A stretch of DNA of 64,000 nucleotides from Rhyacophila brunnea (GCA_022495005.1 JAGYXB010001097.1:186001-250000); one strand, 5' to 3'. Positions 33,706 to 45,899 are shown, counted from the first letter of the stretch. Program-made: numbers and translations. The notes: a model not told the origin generated them from the sequence alone.

Positions 33706-36537
33706 TAATAAAAAAAATGGAGATGGGTTGCTTTGAAAACAGATAATTTTTACTGTCGCGAGATCAATGTCACATAGATAGATGGCTTGCGTATTGTTTT
33801 TGGTAGCTACTCATTAAAATTTTAACTGTTGTAAGTAGCTATTCAAATTCAAGAAAAAAACACTCGATAAACTTTGTCGATATTGCCATTGAGTTTCAAA
33901 GAAATCAATAAAAACTTTGATAAAACAATAAATAGAAATGAACATTGGATCCATACGGACGTACGTGCCATTTAGGTACCTACATATTATTAGGTGTATC
34001 GTTATAGAGTTGTTAAAACATCCGATGTCACTCTCTTATATTACAACGCATAGTTTTGTAAAACCCATAATGTTCTAACTACCATAACACCAGCTGTATT
34101 CCACGGCTAAGCGCTTTTATAATATTTTCCCTGTTTACTCAGACAACCCTTTGCAGTGGTATTATCTTTGCCTTTATTTATAGATTCGTTTTAAAACATG
34201 TCTCCAAAGATTTCTGCAGTTCGTCGGTCACATAGCAAAAAAGAAAAACAATCGTTTGGATAGCCTCATCGTCAAGGAAAACCCCTAGGGTCAACGCGAA
34301 AGAGTGCAGACGACTACACGATAGCCCCGGATGATATTGGTATTTTAGTGAGAGACATAACTTGGACATTTGGAAGGAGTCAAGATTCTCAACAGTATGT
34401 CACGAAAAATAAATAAATTGACGTTAAATATGTATCCAAAAAGTTATGTATTTCTTAGGTCACATAACGACAAGAGCAACGATACTTTGGTAAGGCTCGT
34501 CCTCACCAGAAACATCGATGTGGGTAAGCAGGTCACGTACTGCTTAGGAGCAGCACATTATCAGTAATGACAAATAAAATAAGAGAAGGAAAGTATAAAA
34601 CCATAGACGACTTTCTTAGTAGATAGCATTTTCTACAAGTTAGATACCCACTGTTACTAAACATCTTTTTTTCTACTGGCTTTACAATCCGATTTGGATC
34701 TTGGCCGCCTCACGAAGAGGTTTTATAGTAGTGTTTTACGATAAATAGTTGTTGGCCACTTGCTCAACCTATTAGGTCCATACTCTGGATTCGAAGAACA
34801 TGTGATGTTTTTAGCCAGACCCGGGATTCACGACATTATAGGCCGAGCGGCAAAGATGTAAGATATCTAAACTATTTTTTTTTTATTTCGAAATATGTAA
34901 ATATATTCGCAAATCCAAAAATTCAAATAAAATTATGCTAAATATGCATGTTTATGAATTTAAATATTTGTCATTTTTTATAAAGTAATCACCATCTAAA
35001 AATAATTACACTACTTCGATCCACAAAATGATAATGTTTTTTAATAAAATATTCAGTCAAAATAATATTTTTTTTAAAGGAAAGGTATTTTTGTATGGTA
35101 CGGTCGGATTACTTTCTTAGTCAAATAAATACCCGTTGATAGTTTTTAATTAAAATAATAACTTTCCCCCAAAGTGCCTGCCAGGCAATTATTTTCTTCG
35201 CGACGCTCTGAAAAGTTGAGGTATCTCCTGCCACATTTGTTTTTTCTCAGAATTGGCAATCATGTTTGTTTATGACCCATGATATTATGAAAAAAATGTT
35301 TGAAATTGTCTATGAACTATTTCGTATCGTGTCTATGATCATTGTAATTAGATTATGTAGATAAATAATAGGAATAGATTAAATCATTATTTTCTAAAAT
35401 ATTAAGCAACATAAAAGATTATTGTTCGTGTAAATATATATAAAAAACAATATTGTAGTCGTTGATCTGTTAAAACCTTATATGTAACAATTTTATCATA
35501 ATGGTTTTATTTTAATTTTTCGTTACCACGAAAATTGAAATAAGTATAAGTAATCATTGAATATGTGTCATTTTATCAGCTCAAAGACGATATCTATATA
35601 ATATAATATATACTTTCGTCAGTGTGTGTTTACCTTTGGTGAGTGTACACGGCGCCTGGAGATGCCGAAAGGCGAAACCCTGGTCGCAAAAAACGACTTA
35701 AATGGAATAGTACAGAGCTTGAATCCATTAGAATTTAAATTCAACTTCCATCAAGTACCTTCAGTCGATAGTATTAATATTATAATATATACACTTACTG
35801 TCTGTGATTTAGAAATGTTTTATTTTTAATAAACGATTTGAATATTTTGTTTATTTTGTGTTTCATTGTAAATAAAAATAAAAAAAACTAGACCAATATT
35901 GATGAAACTTGCACAGTTACATTATTAGAAAATTAGTACAGTTTTATCCCAACAATTTTGGAAGTGACAAGATGAAACTTCTCGAAAATAATGCACCAAT
36001 TGCAAGTTGCGACAATTCGTTATAAGTGGGGAAAGTAGTCTGATAATAGTGATTGAGTGTAAGGATGAGACGTGCTTACATCCAACTGTTGTAGATGACG
36101 AAAATTTGCCGAACTCTCAGTCGAGTGTCTTACTGACGTACCTACCTAAAGGCACTGACTGGATAATCGTAGAAATATTATTTCTTTTTTAAATAGATAA
36201 AGTAATGATAGATATAAAAATATGATCGATTTCAATAAATGTTAAATTTTATATTTTAATTTCAATTTTAAGTTACTTTACCTTACCCATTAAAATTAAT
36301 TCGTTGATTTAAATCGCGTTGCTTTAAAAAAAATAGATAAATGGATACGTCATGTATTGTATTCAAATCGAGTCAGTTTATTGTGTAATATTCCCGTATA
36401 TCATACGGAAGAAGTGGTGGGTGTTCACTAGTTAGTTATAAATAAAATAAGAGATTAATCCATATTTAATAATATACAAACAAACAAACATCTTCTCCCA
36501 ATTTTTAAAAGGTAATTTAAAAGTCGTTAAAAATAAT
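33706..36537. other. Long AT-rich stretch, little structure
   Basis: There is no convincing exon. An inverted SINE fragment (GCTCAACCTATTAGGTCCATAC) lies at 34757-34778. An inverted copy of the GGCGAAACCC motif repeat lies at 35625-35770 (GATGCCGAAAGGCGAAACCC), followed by sequence resembling the flank of the copy near 15545-15620. A short frame at 36007-36192 has no ATG context or splice support. Confidence 0.4.
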
Positions 36538-36545
36538 AGCTAGGG

Positions 36546-37665
36546 CAGAGATGGCGAACCTTTTTACGTACGCGTGCCAAAATTTCCCAAATAATATTTT
36601 TCGATTGTCTGACGTGCCAAGCAGTTTTTTTTATGGCGAACAATTAGTTTTTAAGAGTTCTATAAAAAGGTTTAAAAATTACAAATGAGTTATTGATACC
36701 TATTCTATCTTTCACTGTATTTTAGCCGAATGCATATCTTTTATTCTTTGAATATGTTTTTCCTTGTTTTCAAATAGAGATCCTGGAAGCATTTACATTT
36801 ACTCTTCTTTCATATTATATTCTCCATCACTGAGCGGTTTTCCATATTTAGAGATTATGTAAGAGGTAAAATAACGAGCAGTTATATTTGAGTGACTGCC
36901 GATAATTAATTTCATAAGGTTTGTTGGTTGTATAATTTTATTTTTAATTACCCGATCCTAAGGACCCATCTATGCAATCGTATATTTACATTAAACGTAA
37001 TGATTATTCTTCAAAATGATTTGTCTGCAATTATTTCGATACCCTAGTTCAATAGGGGAACAACTCATAAAACCTTGTTCCAAGATAATGGCGTTTGAAT
37101 TTTTTGCAGCCATTCTCATTTTAATTTTATAGCCTTGATTTCGATGAAAGTGTATGTTTTTTTATATTTAATTTAGTGGAAGTCATCAATGCACAATGAA
37201 GTTGTACATATTAATAAAGAATTGGCCAATAAATTTGATTATGCAACGGAATTACTGATTAATCTCAGAACGGGTTATTCGATTTTATGACAAATTGAAG
37301 AAATTTTTGACTATTTCAATGCTGAATTATAAAAAGAAGACCTTTCTACGTCGAATGGCATTCTTAACTCAAAACCTTTAAATTTTGAGTTGTTCCCCTA
37401 TAGAACTGTGGTATCGATTTATACAATGCGATCTGTCATTATTTATGGATGTATTTCGTCGTTTCCATTTCCTCATCGATTGGTACCTAAACATAATATG
37501 AAAAACCGCATAGCTATGTCTTCATTATTTTTTAATATTACAAGTAAGTACCTTCTTAGTTAAGTAGGCATATATTTATTTATAAAACTTTTTTATAAAA
37601 AAAAAACATTTTTTAAATATACATAAAATAGTAATATCACGCGTGCCATTGGTTCGCCATCCCTG
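36546..37665. mobile_element. hAT-type element, uninterrupted copy of the 'GCGAACCTTTTTACGT' family
   Basis: The ends CAGAGATGGCGAACC and, reversed, CAGGGATGGCGAACC are near-identical inverted repeats. The flanking duplications AGCTAGGG (36538-36545) and AGCTAGTG (37666-37673) differ by one base. At 1120 bp with no intact transposase, it is a non-autonomous copy. It is the best reference for the interrupted copies at 2452-3527 and 16698-21766. Confidence 0.82.
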
Positions 37666-37971
37666 AGCTAGTGCATGTAATCGTATATATCCGTTGGAAA
37701 AAAACTAACTAGGTAATGCATAGCACTACATCAAAATGTTTGAATTGAATAGAACGCCAATGTGACATAGATTACAAGCATATTAATACTTACTGTATTT
37801 TGTGGACATAGTATCTACATGTGTTTAAAAAAAGGTGTAAAAACATCTGGGTCTAATAGAAATGTCAATATTTCATAAACACATAAATACAGATGAATTT
37901 CGTTGAAAATTTAATTCATCCTACATTTCAATATGGGTAATTAATGTAAATCAAAGTTCATGGCTTTACAG

Positions 37972-38476
37972 CAGGGGTAGTCATCCTGGTCCCTACCGCC
38001 CACTAGTGGGTGTTCCAGCTTTCATGGTGGGCGGCACGGGTTTTAAAATCATTTTCATTATGTTGAAACATCGAAGTAGACGTCTCCATTCATCAGTCGA
38101 GCCGTAAACAAGATCAAATCCAATTTAAAAAAAAATGATAGAATGTTTCGACAGCTTTGCCAGAACATTAATGAAGATTTTATTAGGTTACTTTTGCACA
38201 CATAAGTTCGGTGTCTGTCAAAGGGTACATCTTTCACCATTATTATGATAGTGTCATACAACTTTTGAAAAGTAATAATGAGACCAATATTTGTCAACAG
38301 CTAAAACCAATAAAGTATGATGCCTTTTATTTGTCAGATATTATCAATTATAAAGTAAAGTTACTTCCCTACTTAATAAATCACCATTACTGTGGAACCG
38401 GCGGGCGGTTAGAAAATTTTACTACTAACAGAGACACAAAAGTGGGCGGTAGGTAGAAAAAGGTTGACTACCCCTG
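37972..38476. mobile_element. hAT-type element with CAGGGGTAGTCA ends
   Basis: The left end CAGGGGTAGTCATCCTGG with CCCTACCGCCCAC pairs with the right end GGGCGGTAGGTAGAAAAAGG...GACTACCCCTG. The 8-bp duplication CTTTACAG is perfect at 37964-37971 and 38477-38484. At 505 bp it is internally deleted; the frames inside look like scrambled remnants, not a transposase. Confidence 0.88.
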
Positions 38477-38959
38477 CTTTACAGCATTGATATCTTAATC
38501 TACTAATGCATGATTGAAGAGATATTGTAAATTGTATGATGAAGTGAATACATTTGTATGCAGTTGAAATAAACTTTAACTAATTTCAATAGGGTGACTA
38601 TTGCATATTTTCGTGCATTTCTTTGACCTATTATTCAAATGTAAGGATAGTGAACAACGTCGCGTTAGAAAGCCGCATTAAATTATTTATAACAAAATAA
38701 GGCTGCATTTAATAAAATTCAAATAGATGCATGTAAAAATGTACCTACTTAGTACTTATTTAATGTACCTAAATACTTTGTGTGAGGTGACATTTTGTGT
38801 GTAAGGAATAGCTTGGCATAATATATCGACGTAAGGCCCACTATAGTCAGGCTGCTGCACGAATCTGTGAACTTCGATTGTACTGATAGTTATTCCTACT
38901 ACCAGTTCAAATGAAATATGGTTTACTGTGTGTAGAAAATGAATAATTGTTTCACATTG

Positions 38960-39372
38960 AAATAAATGGTAATATTTTGAATGAAATATTCTGCAGCGAG
39001 TTTCTTTGACGCATATCACGCAAACGATTCATCAGAAGAGTTGAAACCTGTCACAAAATGATCAAATCTGATCACTATAATATAGTGATCAGATAGATCA
39101 TATTGAAATTAAAAATATATACATATTTATCACAGGCTAATTACCCAAAGCATAACAAAATTCCTACATTCATAATTTGGTAAATAAATGGTAATATTTT
39201 GAACAAAATATTCAGCAGCCCGTTTCTTTGACGCAAATGACGCAACTGATTCGTCAAGAGAGTTGAAACCTGTCACAGAGTGATCAGATTATATTGAAAT
39301 TAAAAATATATACATATTTATCACAAGCTAATTACCCAAAGCATAACAAAATTCCTACATTCATAATTTGGT
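38960..39372. repeat. Tandem duplication, two units of about 190-220 bp
   Basis: The unit ATAAATGGTAATATTTTGAA...CCTACATTCATAATTTGGTA occurs at 38960-39181 and again at 39182-39372. Unit 1 carries a short palindrome (TCTGATCACTATAATATAG and complement, 39067-39093) that is collapsed in unit 2. It is non-coding. Confidence 0.8.
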
Positions 39373-40450
39373 AAATTAATGATATATAAGATATAAAACC
39401 AGTGATGCCACGACGTGGGAGTAGGCAGGTCATTCGTTGTTTAGAGACAAAATACTGTAGCATGTGCTTATGTATCGTGTTTAGTAAGAAAGGAGACTGT
39501 TTCAATTAAGTCATGTTTGTATAATGTATACAAAATTAAAACAATGAATCGTTTGCACCATATGGATTTATATAGGAAATAAAATTAGAAGATTATTTTT
39601 ATTCGTATTATCGTATGGGCCTCAAAATCAGTAAACGCGCCACACATCTTTATTAACTGCAAACAAGTTACCGCCAATACATTCGATGACACAATTCAGT
39701 GCTGTGTCCTGACTATTAGTCGGCGTTGATATCAATGTTTGTGATATTTGAATGCAAATCTAGGATAGTCGCTAACATATTTCTTTGTTTCTAAATGTCA
39801 TGTTGTGAACGTCTTGAATTAATAATGTGTAATGTTCAATATACTTATAGATTAGTAGTAGTTGTAGATTTTCCGGTACGAACGTAAAACTTTTTGGCGA
39901 GATAAAAACGTATTATAAAACCGTATAACTAGAAACTAGATATTTAATTATTAATTAGGTACATATTGATAATAATAATTAGTACTTTATTAGGCAGGTA
40001 TATCTAAAAGTCAAATACTTACCTACAGGAAATTTACACAGAATAATAAATCGTCTAGGATGATTATTGTAATAAGAAATCAAAGCATCTTCATTAGGCC
40101 ATGAAGCTTCAAGTGTTCTGCATCAATGGCTTTTAATGGCTAGCCTAGTTACACTATTCTTGACTGTTGGTGAAGAGCTAACATGATCAGTGCCAAGGTC
40201 GGGATTCGAAGCTATGAAAGATGATGCTATGATGAATTAATATTAAACCCACGTAGACACTCAACTGGGTAAATAATTTTCTTTTAATCTGTCTAATTTA
40301 TCACTAATAATTTATGGCGAAATATCTTCTTACCCAGCACGGTGACGAAATAAATTGACATGCTTTTTTACAGATTATAATTTACATGTACAATATTATC
40401 TTAAGTACTTATATTCAAAAGCTAAAAACGACTAATTACAAGATAATTTT
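39373..40450. other. AT-rich stretch with fragments of known repeats
   Basis: A remnant GATGCCACGACGTGGGAGTAGGCAGG at 39404 resembles an end of the CAGTGACGTCC family. A fragment of the GTTGTGAACGTCTT repeat lies at 39779-39845. No exon was recognised. Confidence 0.4.
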
Positions 40451-40731
40451 GATTTCCATAGTAACGCACGTATATATTAATAATTTTGTTGCTAGGACAA
40501 TCCGCTTAGCAACCAATAATGGTGTCAAAATAACTTTTCATACAAAACAGAATTAAATGAAAATGAATTCAATTCTACTTAACGATGGCTAAAAGTATTT
40601 AAAAAAATGCATTGGCATCATGTTCTGATATATTATAAAAGTTTCGAATGTCTAGCTAGTCGGTAAGTTAGTTAAAAATCGATTGCAAGATTTATACCGG
40701 ACAAATAAGAATACGAGCTAAGAAAACGTTG
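40451..40731 (-). mobile_element. TA-MITE, CAACGTTTTT family, one end missing
   Basis: The segment from TTTCCATAGTAACGCACG to AAAACGTTG, followed by TA, matches the corresponding part of 33286-33705. The other inverted end is absent. Confidence 0.7.
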
Positions 40732-41207
40732 TAAAAAATATCTACCTAGATAAATTCGTGCACGGAAAATTGTACGTATGCAGTTCACCGTGAGCTGTTG
40801 TATAGGAAACAGGCAGCCATATTGCATTGAAATCAAATCCATGTCAAAAGACATAAAACATTTAGAAAATAGGTACGTAATAAAACTCACCGGAATACAA
40901 GGGATAATATGTAGATAACTAAATTATAAATACAATTTTATCATACCTATATATTTATTTATATAGAATTCTGAACGATTCTAAGGTAGGTGAAGAAGTA
41001 TGTGCTCGTGGAGTGCTCTACGAACAACGTGTCGTTTCTTTGTATTTCAATGCTACACGGCCATCTGTTTCCGGTACAACGGTGAACTTTATTTTTTATT
41101 TCAAGCAGATAATAATGCGCGATTACCTAAGACGGCAGAGATGATTTTAATTGTCGCATTGCGGGTTTGATTCCGTTGACTTTCCTTCTTAACCATATTA
41201 CAATATA

Positions 41208-41678
41208 TTATATTATCGTATAGTCTTAGTTCAATGAAAACCAATACGTATGACTGACAACAGTGACGTCCCTAAACAAAATGCCGCCCATGGGCAGCGC
41301 CATAATGCCGCCCCATTATTTTATATAATATTTTTCATCATCTGTGCTCGTGTCGTTTCTGGTCACTAAATACGTCTAATGGCAACGGAAGTAAACTAGA
41401 CATCGCGAAACCGACAAAATTTTACTGTCCTATTTAACCTTTTATGTAAATTAATACATTTTGTTTCCAACCAGTGAGCTGAATTTTTTAAAGGAAAGAT
41501 ATTTTCGTTATTAAGTACCCAGTTTAAGTAGTTATTTATATATATACTCGTACCAAATGATTCTCCTCGATTTGCCGCCCCCAAGCGACGCTCAATCTGC
41601 CAACCCCCACGGGACGTCACTGACTGACAATGTTTAACGTGCACTATTTACGGAGCTTTCCTTTACCCTTCACCACTG
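41208..41678. mobile_element. Right part of a CAGTGGCGAAGGGTGG-family element, split by another MITE
   Basis: The sequence CTTAGTTCAATGAAAACC...ATGACTGACAA, then (after the insertion) TGTTTAACGTGCACTATTTA...CCCTTCACCACTG, matches the right end of copies at 25204-25834 and 26777-27297. The element's left end is missing. The insertion is the MITE at 41261-41622. Confidence 0.7.
41261..41622 (+). mobile_element. CAGTGACGTCC-family hAT MITE nested in another hAT MITE
   Basis: It begins CAGTGACGTCCCTAAAC and ends ACGGGACGTCACTG. The duplication ACTGACAA is perfect at 41253-41260 and 41623-41630. Removal restores the continuity of the host repeat. At 362 bp it is non-coding. Confidence 0.9.
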
Positions 41679-41852
41679 GAAGCTATAAGTTTAAATTTAA
41701 AGGCAAGAAAATATAATTTTGATACGGTATGTAAGTAAATGGTTTTGTTATATTATCTAAACTATTTACACTAATAAACAGCCTCTTAGGTTATCTCGTT
41801 CTTGCATTGTATATTGTAAAGAAAATAAAATATTTATACACTGGCATAATAA

Positions 41853-42321
41853 GAGTGACGTCCCGCGGGGGTAGGCAGATTGAGCGTCGCTCGGGGGCGG
41901 CAGTTACTCGAAAGGCGGCAAATCGAGAACCATTTGGTATAAGTACATATAAATAGCTAAACTTATTTTGTTTACATGTATGCAAAAATAGTGTGAAAAT
42001 AATAAATTTGTGTATTGTTGATTGATACAAACCAAATGTGACAGAAATATCAACCGAATAGAACCTCAGACTCTGATGATTTGGTGAAGAATTTGGATGA
42101 AGTGTCTAACATAATTAATTAGCTATATTATGTTTATTCTCTTTTTATATCTAAATTTAAGTTGTATGTTTTAGTGATATATATTTTGTTAGTAATGTAT
42201 CCATACAACACGTCATTACTTAGATATTGGAGTCATAAAAGTATGATAAAAATACTGTAAAAAAAATGGGGCGGCATTGTCGCGCTTCATAGGGGCGGCA
42301 TTTTGTCTAGGGACGTCACTG
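41853..42321 (-). mobile_element. CAGTGACGTCC-family hAT MITE
   Basis: It begins GAGTGACGTCCCGCGGGGG and ends CTAGGGACGTCACTG. The duplication CATAATAA is perfect at 41845-41852 and 42322-42329. The orientation is opposite to the neighbouring copy at 41261-41622, only 230 bp away. It is non-coding. Confidence 0.88.
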
Positions 42322-42906
42322 CATAATAACAATATTACCTAGTTATCAAAATGACTCTTGTAAGTCAACACAGTAGTCAGTAAAACTAAATGCGGTTCAC
42401 AATGAGATACGAAGGTAAGTTAAAGATGTCTTTGACCGAAGAATTTTTTGGAATTGTTCCAAATTGTCAAGATTAAATCGAAAATAGCGCGACGTTACTA
42501 ATTTTAAGAATCGGAGAAATTCTATTCAGCTGATTTGTTTTTGGAAACTCATCTACCCGTGGTTTACGAGCATTTTTAAACGAACAGTTTTTCAAATAAT
42601 TATTAGGTACAGACTTGTTATTCAAAATATATTATTTCAATTTACGTACAATCCATGTACAATCACACCTAAATACTGTACATAAATTAATATAGGTACA
42701 TAAAACCTACCTTTTCAATAAATTAAATGTTAGATCGTTTAAATGGAAATTCTGCAATCAAAATAAGATTGCTTTGTCAGATATTTTTTTCTGACAATTG
42801 TAAATGAATTAGAAGTCTTTATTTAATTTTAGTACATTCTCGTCAATATACGTAATGCGAATGAATGACAATAACTAAATAAATTATTTTGGAATAGTTG
42901 TAAATA

Positions 42907-44196
42907 CGAGGGTGGGTCAATAAGTCCTTAGAAAAGCCGACAGGTGGCGCGACTAGTACTGTAAGCGGTTTGTTTTCATGCAGCGGCACTACCGATTCAG
43001 TATGCTGCGAAGTTTCAATCAGATTGGTCGGGTTGTTGTGTGTTTCTCGTACATTTAAAAAAAAAATTTGCTTGTTTACAAAAATGGAGAAAATTGAGTT
43101 TAGAGCTGTTATTAAACATTTTAATATAAAAGGGTTAACAGCAAAGGAAATAAAAAATGAGTTGGATTTAGTTCACGGCATATCTGTTCCTTCACTTGCA
43201 ACTATTTATAACTGGTTAAATGAATTTAAACGTGGTCGTACATCAACAAAGGATGAACCCCGCTCAGGACGTCCTGTAGAGGTGACTACACCAGAAATGA
43301 TCAATAAAATCCACGATATGGTGTTAAGTGACCAAAGATTAAAGTTGAGTGAGATAATTGAGGTTACAGGGATCTCAAAAGGTAGTGTCATTTCTATTTT
43401 ACATGACAAATTGGGCATGAAAAAAGTTTCTGCAAGATGGGTGCCGCGTTTGCTCACAGTCGACAATAAACGCAATATGGTGGTGGCCTCTAAAGCCCTG
43501 TTGTCGCTCATGCAACGCAATCCGGATGAATTTTTTCGTCGCTTTGTGACTGTAGATGAAACATGGATACACCACTATACTCCCGAGACAAAAGAACAGT
43601 CAAAGCAGTGGATTGCGAAAGGCGAACCATGTCCAAAGAAGGCGAAAACCGTAAAATCAGCTGGTAAGGTTATGGCTACTGTATTTTGGGATGCACGTGG
43701 AATTATTTTCGTTGACTATTTGGAAAAAGAAAAACAATAACAGGGGATTATTATGCATCTTTATTGGACCAGCTAAAAAACAAAATTGAAGAAAAACGGC
43801 CTCATTTAAACAGGAAAAAAATCCTCTTTCATCAGGACAATGCCCGTGTTCACACATGTTTACGATCAATGGCTAAAATTGAAGAATTGAAGTTCGAATT
43901 GGTCGACCACCCACCGTATTCGCCAGATTTAGCCCCCAGTGACTTTTTCCTTTTCCCAAACTTAAAAAAATGGCTAAGTGGACAACGTTTTTTTCAAATG
44001 AAGAAGTCATCGATCGGACAAATGCTTATTTTGAGGACCTTCCGAAAACTTATTTTTCTGACGGTTTAAAAAAAATTGAGAAACGTCTAACCAAGTGTAT
44101 TGAGCTCCAAGGAGATTATGTTGAGAAATAAAAAAAAAATAAAAAAATAAAAACTGTTTTAATGCTTTTTTCTAAGGAATTATTGACCCACCCTCG
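42907..44196 (+). mobile_element. mariner-family DNA transposon, full length but inactive
   Basis: The inverted terminal repeats CGAGGGTGGGTCAATAAG... (about 29 bp) differ at one position between the two ends, and TA flanks both (42905-42906 and 44197-44198). The 1290-bp length is normal for mariner. It encodes one transposase, broken by frameshifts. High similarity of the two ends and otherwise good coding conservation point to a fairly recent insertion. Confidence 0.95.
43084..44132 (+). pseudogene. mariner transposase, frameshifted
   Basis: From ATG 43084 the frame reads an N-terminal paired-like HTH region (RAVIKHFNIKG...SVPSLATIYNWLNEFKRGR), a linker with a GRP motif (PRSGRP), and the first catalytic Asp in VTVDETWIHHY. 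A one-base loss in an A-rich run at about 43727 brings a stop at 43738-43740. The frame resumes with the second Asp (HQDNARVH) and, 34 residues later, the third (YSPDLAPSDFF), giving the DD34D triad typical of mariner. A second length change in a T run at about 43985 shifts the C-terminus, which ends at a TAA near 44130. The enzyme would cut and paste the element at TA sites; this copy cannot make it. Confidence 0.93.
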
Positions 44197-44269
44197 TAGT
44201 ACCTAATTAATTTAAGAAACTATATATTGTATTCAAAGTAGTTCAAAATTGAGAACGTAACTTTATATT
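44197..44269. other. Short spacer between mariner and RTE fragment
   Basis: AT-rich; nothing recognised. Confidence 0.4.
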
Positions 44270-44660
44270 CATCATTATTAGCCGGGATCGATCCACTGCT
44301 GGACGAAGGCCTCCCCTAGCTCCCTCAACTCTTCTCGGTCGCTAGTTTTTTGCTACAACGTATGTCCACAAAATTGTATCATGTTCGTGTATCCAGCGGG
44401 TTGTAGGGCGTCCCTGTGGGCGTTTAGTGCTCCTTGGGTAGCACTGTATGACGGTATTAGTTCAGCGAACCATTCGCCGAGTGATATGTCCAGCCCATCT
44501 CCATTTCATCTGCTTAGCGATCTCTATCATATCGCGTACTCTTGTATGTTTCTTTAACCATTGGTTTCTTTTGTGATTGTTATGCGTTATGCCCAACATG
44601 CACCTTTCCATCCCACGTTGCGCTACTCGAAATTTTTGGATTTGTTTTACATTACATATT
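44270..44660 (-). pseudogene. RTE-clade retrotransposon C-terminal fragment
   Basis: On the minus strand the sequence reads, in broken frames, like FRVAQRGMERCMLGIT, then TRVRDMIEIAKQMKWRWAGH, and ends with GGAGGCCTTCGTCCAGCAG, TGGATCGATCCCGGC and a TAATAATGATGA tail. This is the same RTE family as 16763-17039, with about 110 bp more of the 5' side. It has frameshifts and in-frame stops. Confidence 0.8.
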
Positions 44661-44669
44661 CAACAAACA

Positions 44670-45030
44670 TAATTTAAAAACACCTCAGATACCTACTAAA
44701 AAATATACGACGCCCTGCAGAACTTGAACTTGTATCCACTGGATTCGCGCCAATGTGCTTTACTAATTGAGCCATGTGCGTCCCGTCTAATTACGACGAA
44801 ATGAACTAATGTTTTTACAACTTGAAGTGCTTAACAAATTACGATAATTTTGGCAATTGACTTTTGTATTTTAAATCAAGGTATCAATTACCTTAATTAC
44901 TAACCGACCGATCCAAAATTTAGCTATAACGTACCTGCACTTGCCAATAATTTAAACTGAGAACAAATGATTTTACAATGTAACATTCCTGTTACTGAGC
45001 ATACTTAATTTGAAAACACCTCGTATGTAT
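44670..45030. repeat. tRNA-like sequence within a longer repeat
   Basis: On the minus strand, 44782-44706 has an A-box-like TGGCTCAATTAGTAAAGC and a B-box-like GTTCAAGTTCTGC spaced as in a tRNA. Flanking sequence (TACGACGAA..., TTGCACTTGATAATAATTTA-like, ACGAATAATTCACAAG-like) recurs at about 57640-57990, so this is probably a SINE-like repeat and not a tRNA gene. The acceptor stem pairing is poor. Confidence 0.45.
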
Positions 45031-45036
45031 GAGAAT

Positions 45037-45452
45037 CACAGAACAGATAATAAATATAATTCCGATAGGCTATATAACATATACCTACCAATATAGTAAA
45101 TTTTAACGCAGAGTTTTGAATGTGTGAGTATCCTACGAAACTACTCGCATTATAGACGTGCAATAGCGTGTGTAATACACAAATATTAAATGAGCGTCAA
45201 TGCATAAATCGAGAGCAGTTGACAGTATTCGACGTATGACGTGTCAAGAATACGTCATACGTCGAATACTGACAACTGCTCCCGGTTTATGCATTGACGC
45301 TCATTTAATATTGGTGAATTATACACACTATTGCACGTGCATAATGCGTGTTTCATTTTCGTAAGACACTCACACATTCAAAACTCTGCATCAAAATGTA
45401 GTGTATTGAATATAGCCTAGGTATCGGAATTATATTTATCATCTGTTGTGTC
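45037..45452. repeat. Large palindrome with arms of about 200 bp
   Basis: The left arm (CAGAACAGATAATAAATATA... to ...TATTCGACGTATGACG) is the reverse complement of the right arm (CGTCATACGTCGAATACTG... to ...TATTTATCATCTGTTGTG) with scattered mismatches. The centre is at about 45245, spaced by a few bases (TGTCAAGAAT). One arm is homologous to the single-orientation repeats at 14605-14810 and 59120-59325. It may be a head-to-head pair of elements or a foldback MITE. Confidence 0.85.
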
Positions 45453-45899
45453 TGACATATTATAATGTAAAGCTGTTCTAAAAGGACTTATTATTATGTA
45501 TGTACCTAGGTCCTAGACAGATACGTGGGTACTAGGTATATCTGTGAATTATTACGATTACGAACAAACTATACCTACAAACCCTTCACCATTTTCTGGC
45601 TCCGCACAACCTCACAATATGGAACAGGGTTGCCATCTTTACTGTCATTGACAAAAATATACCGAATAGGGTAAAAAAAATAAGCTAGTTGCTAGAAAAA
45701 GCTCTAGATTTTCTTATACAAACCATAATTTGTAACGAGAATAAAATATTATATTGAAGGAGAATTAATTGTATGTACAGCAACTAATAAATTCTTACAT
45801 TATACAACCAAATCAAGTACGAAATTTGTTTTCATTTAAATATCGTATGTGACGTTATTAATTATTTATTGTTAAAATAACATGGGCACAAGAGACCAA

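Noticed and set aside
36007..36192. Short plus-strand frame with protein-like look
   Set aside because: No supporting start, splice site or extension; surrounding DNA is AT-rich and featureless.
38960..39372. CRISPR-like array
   Set aside because: Only two long imperfect units; the genome is eukaryotic and no spacer/repeat periodicity exists.
44706..44782. Functional tRNA gene on the minus strand
   Set aside because: A- and B-box-like motifs are present, but acceptor stem pairing is poor and the sequence belongs to a repeat.
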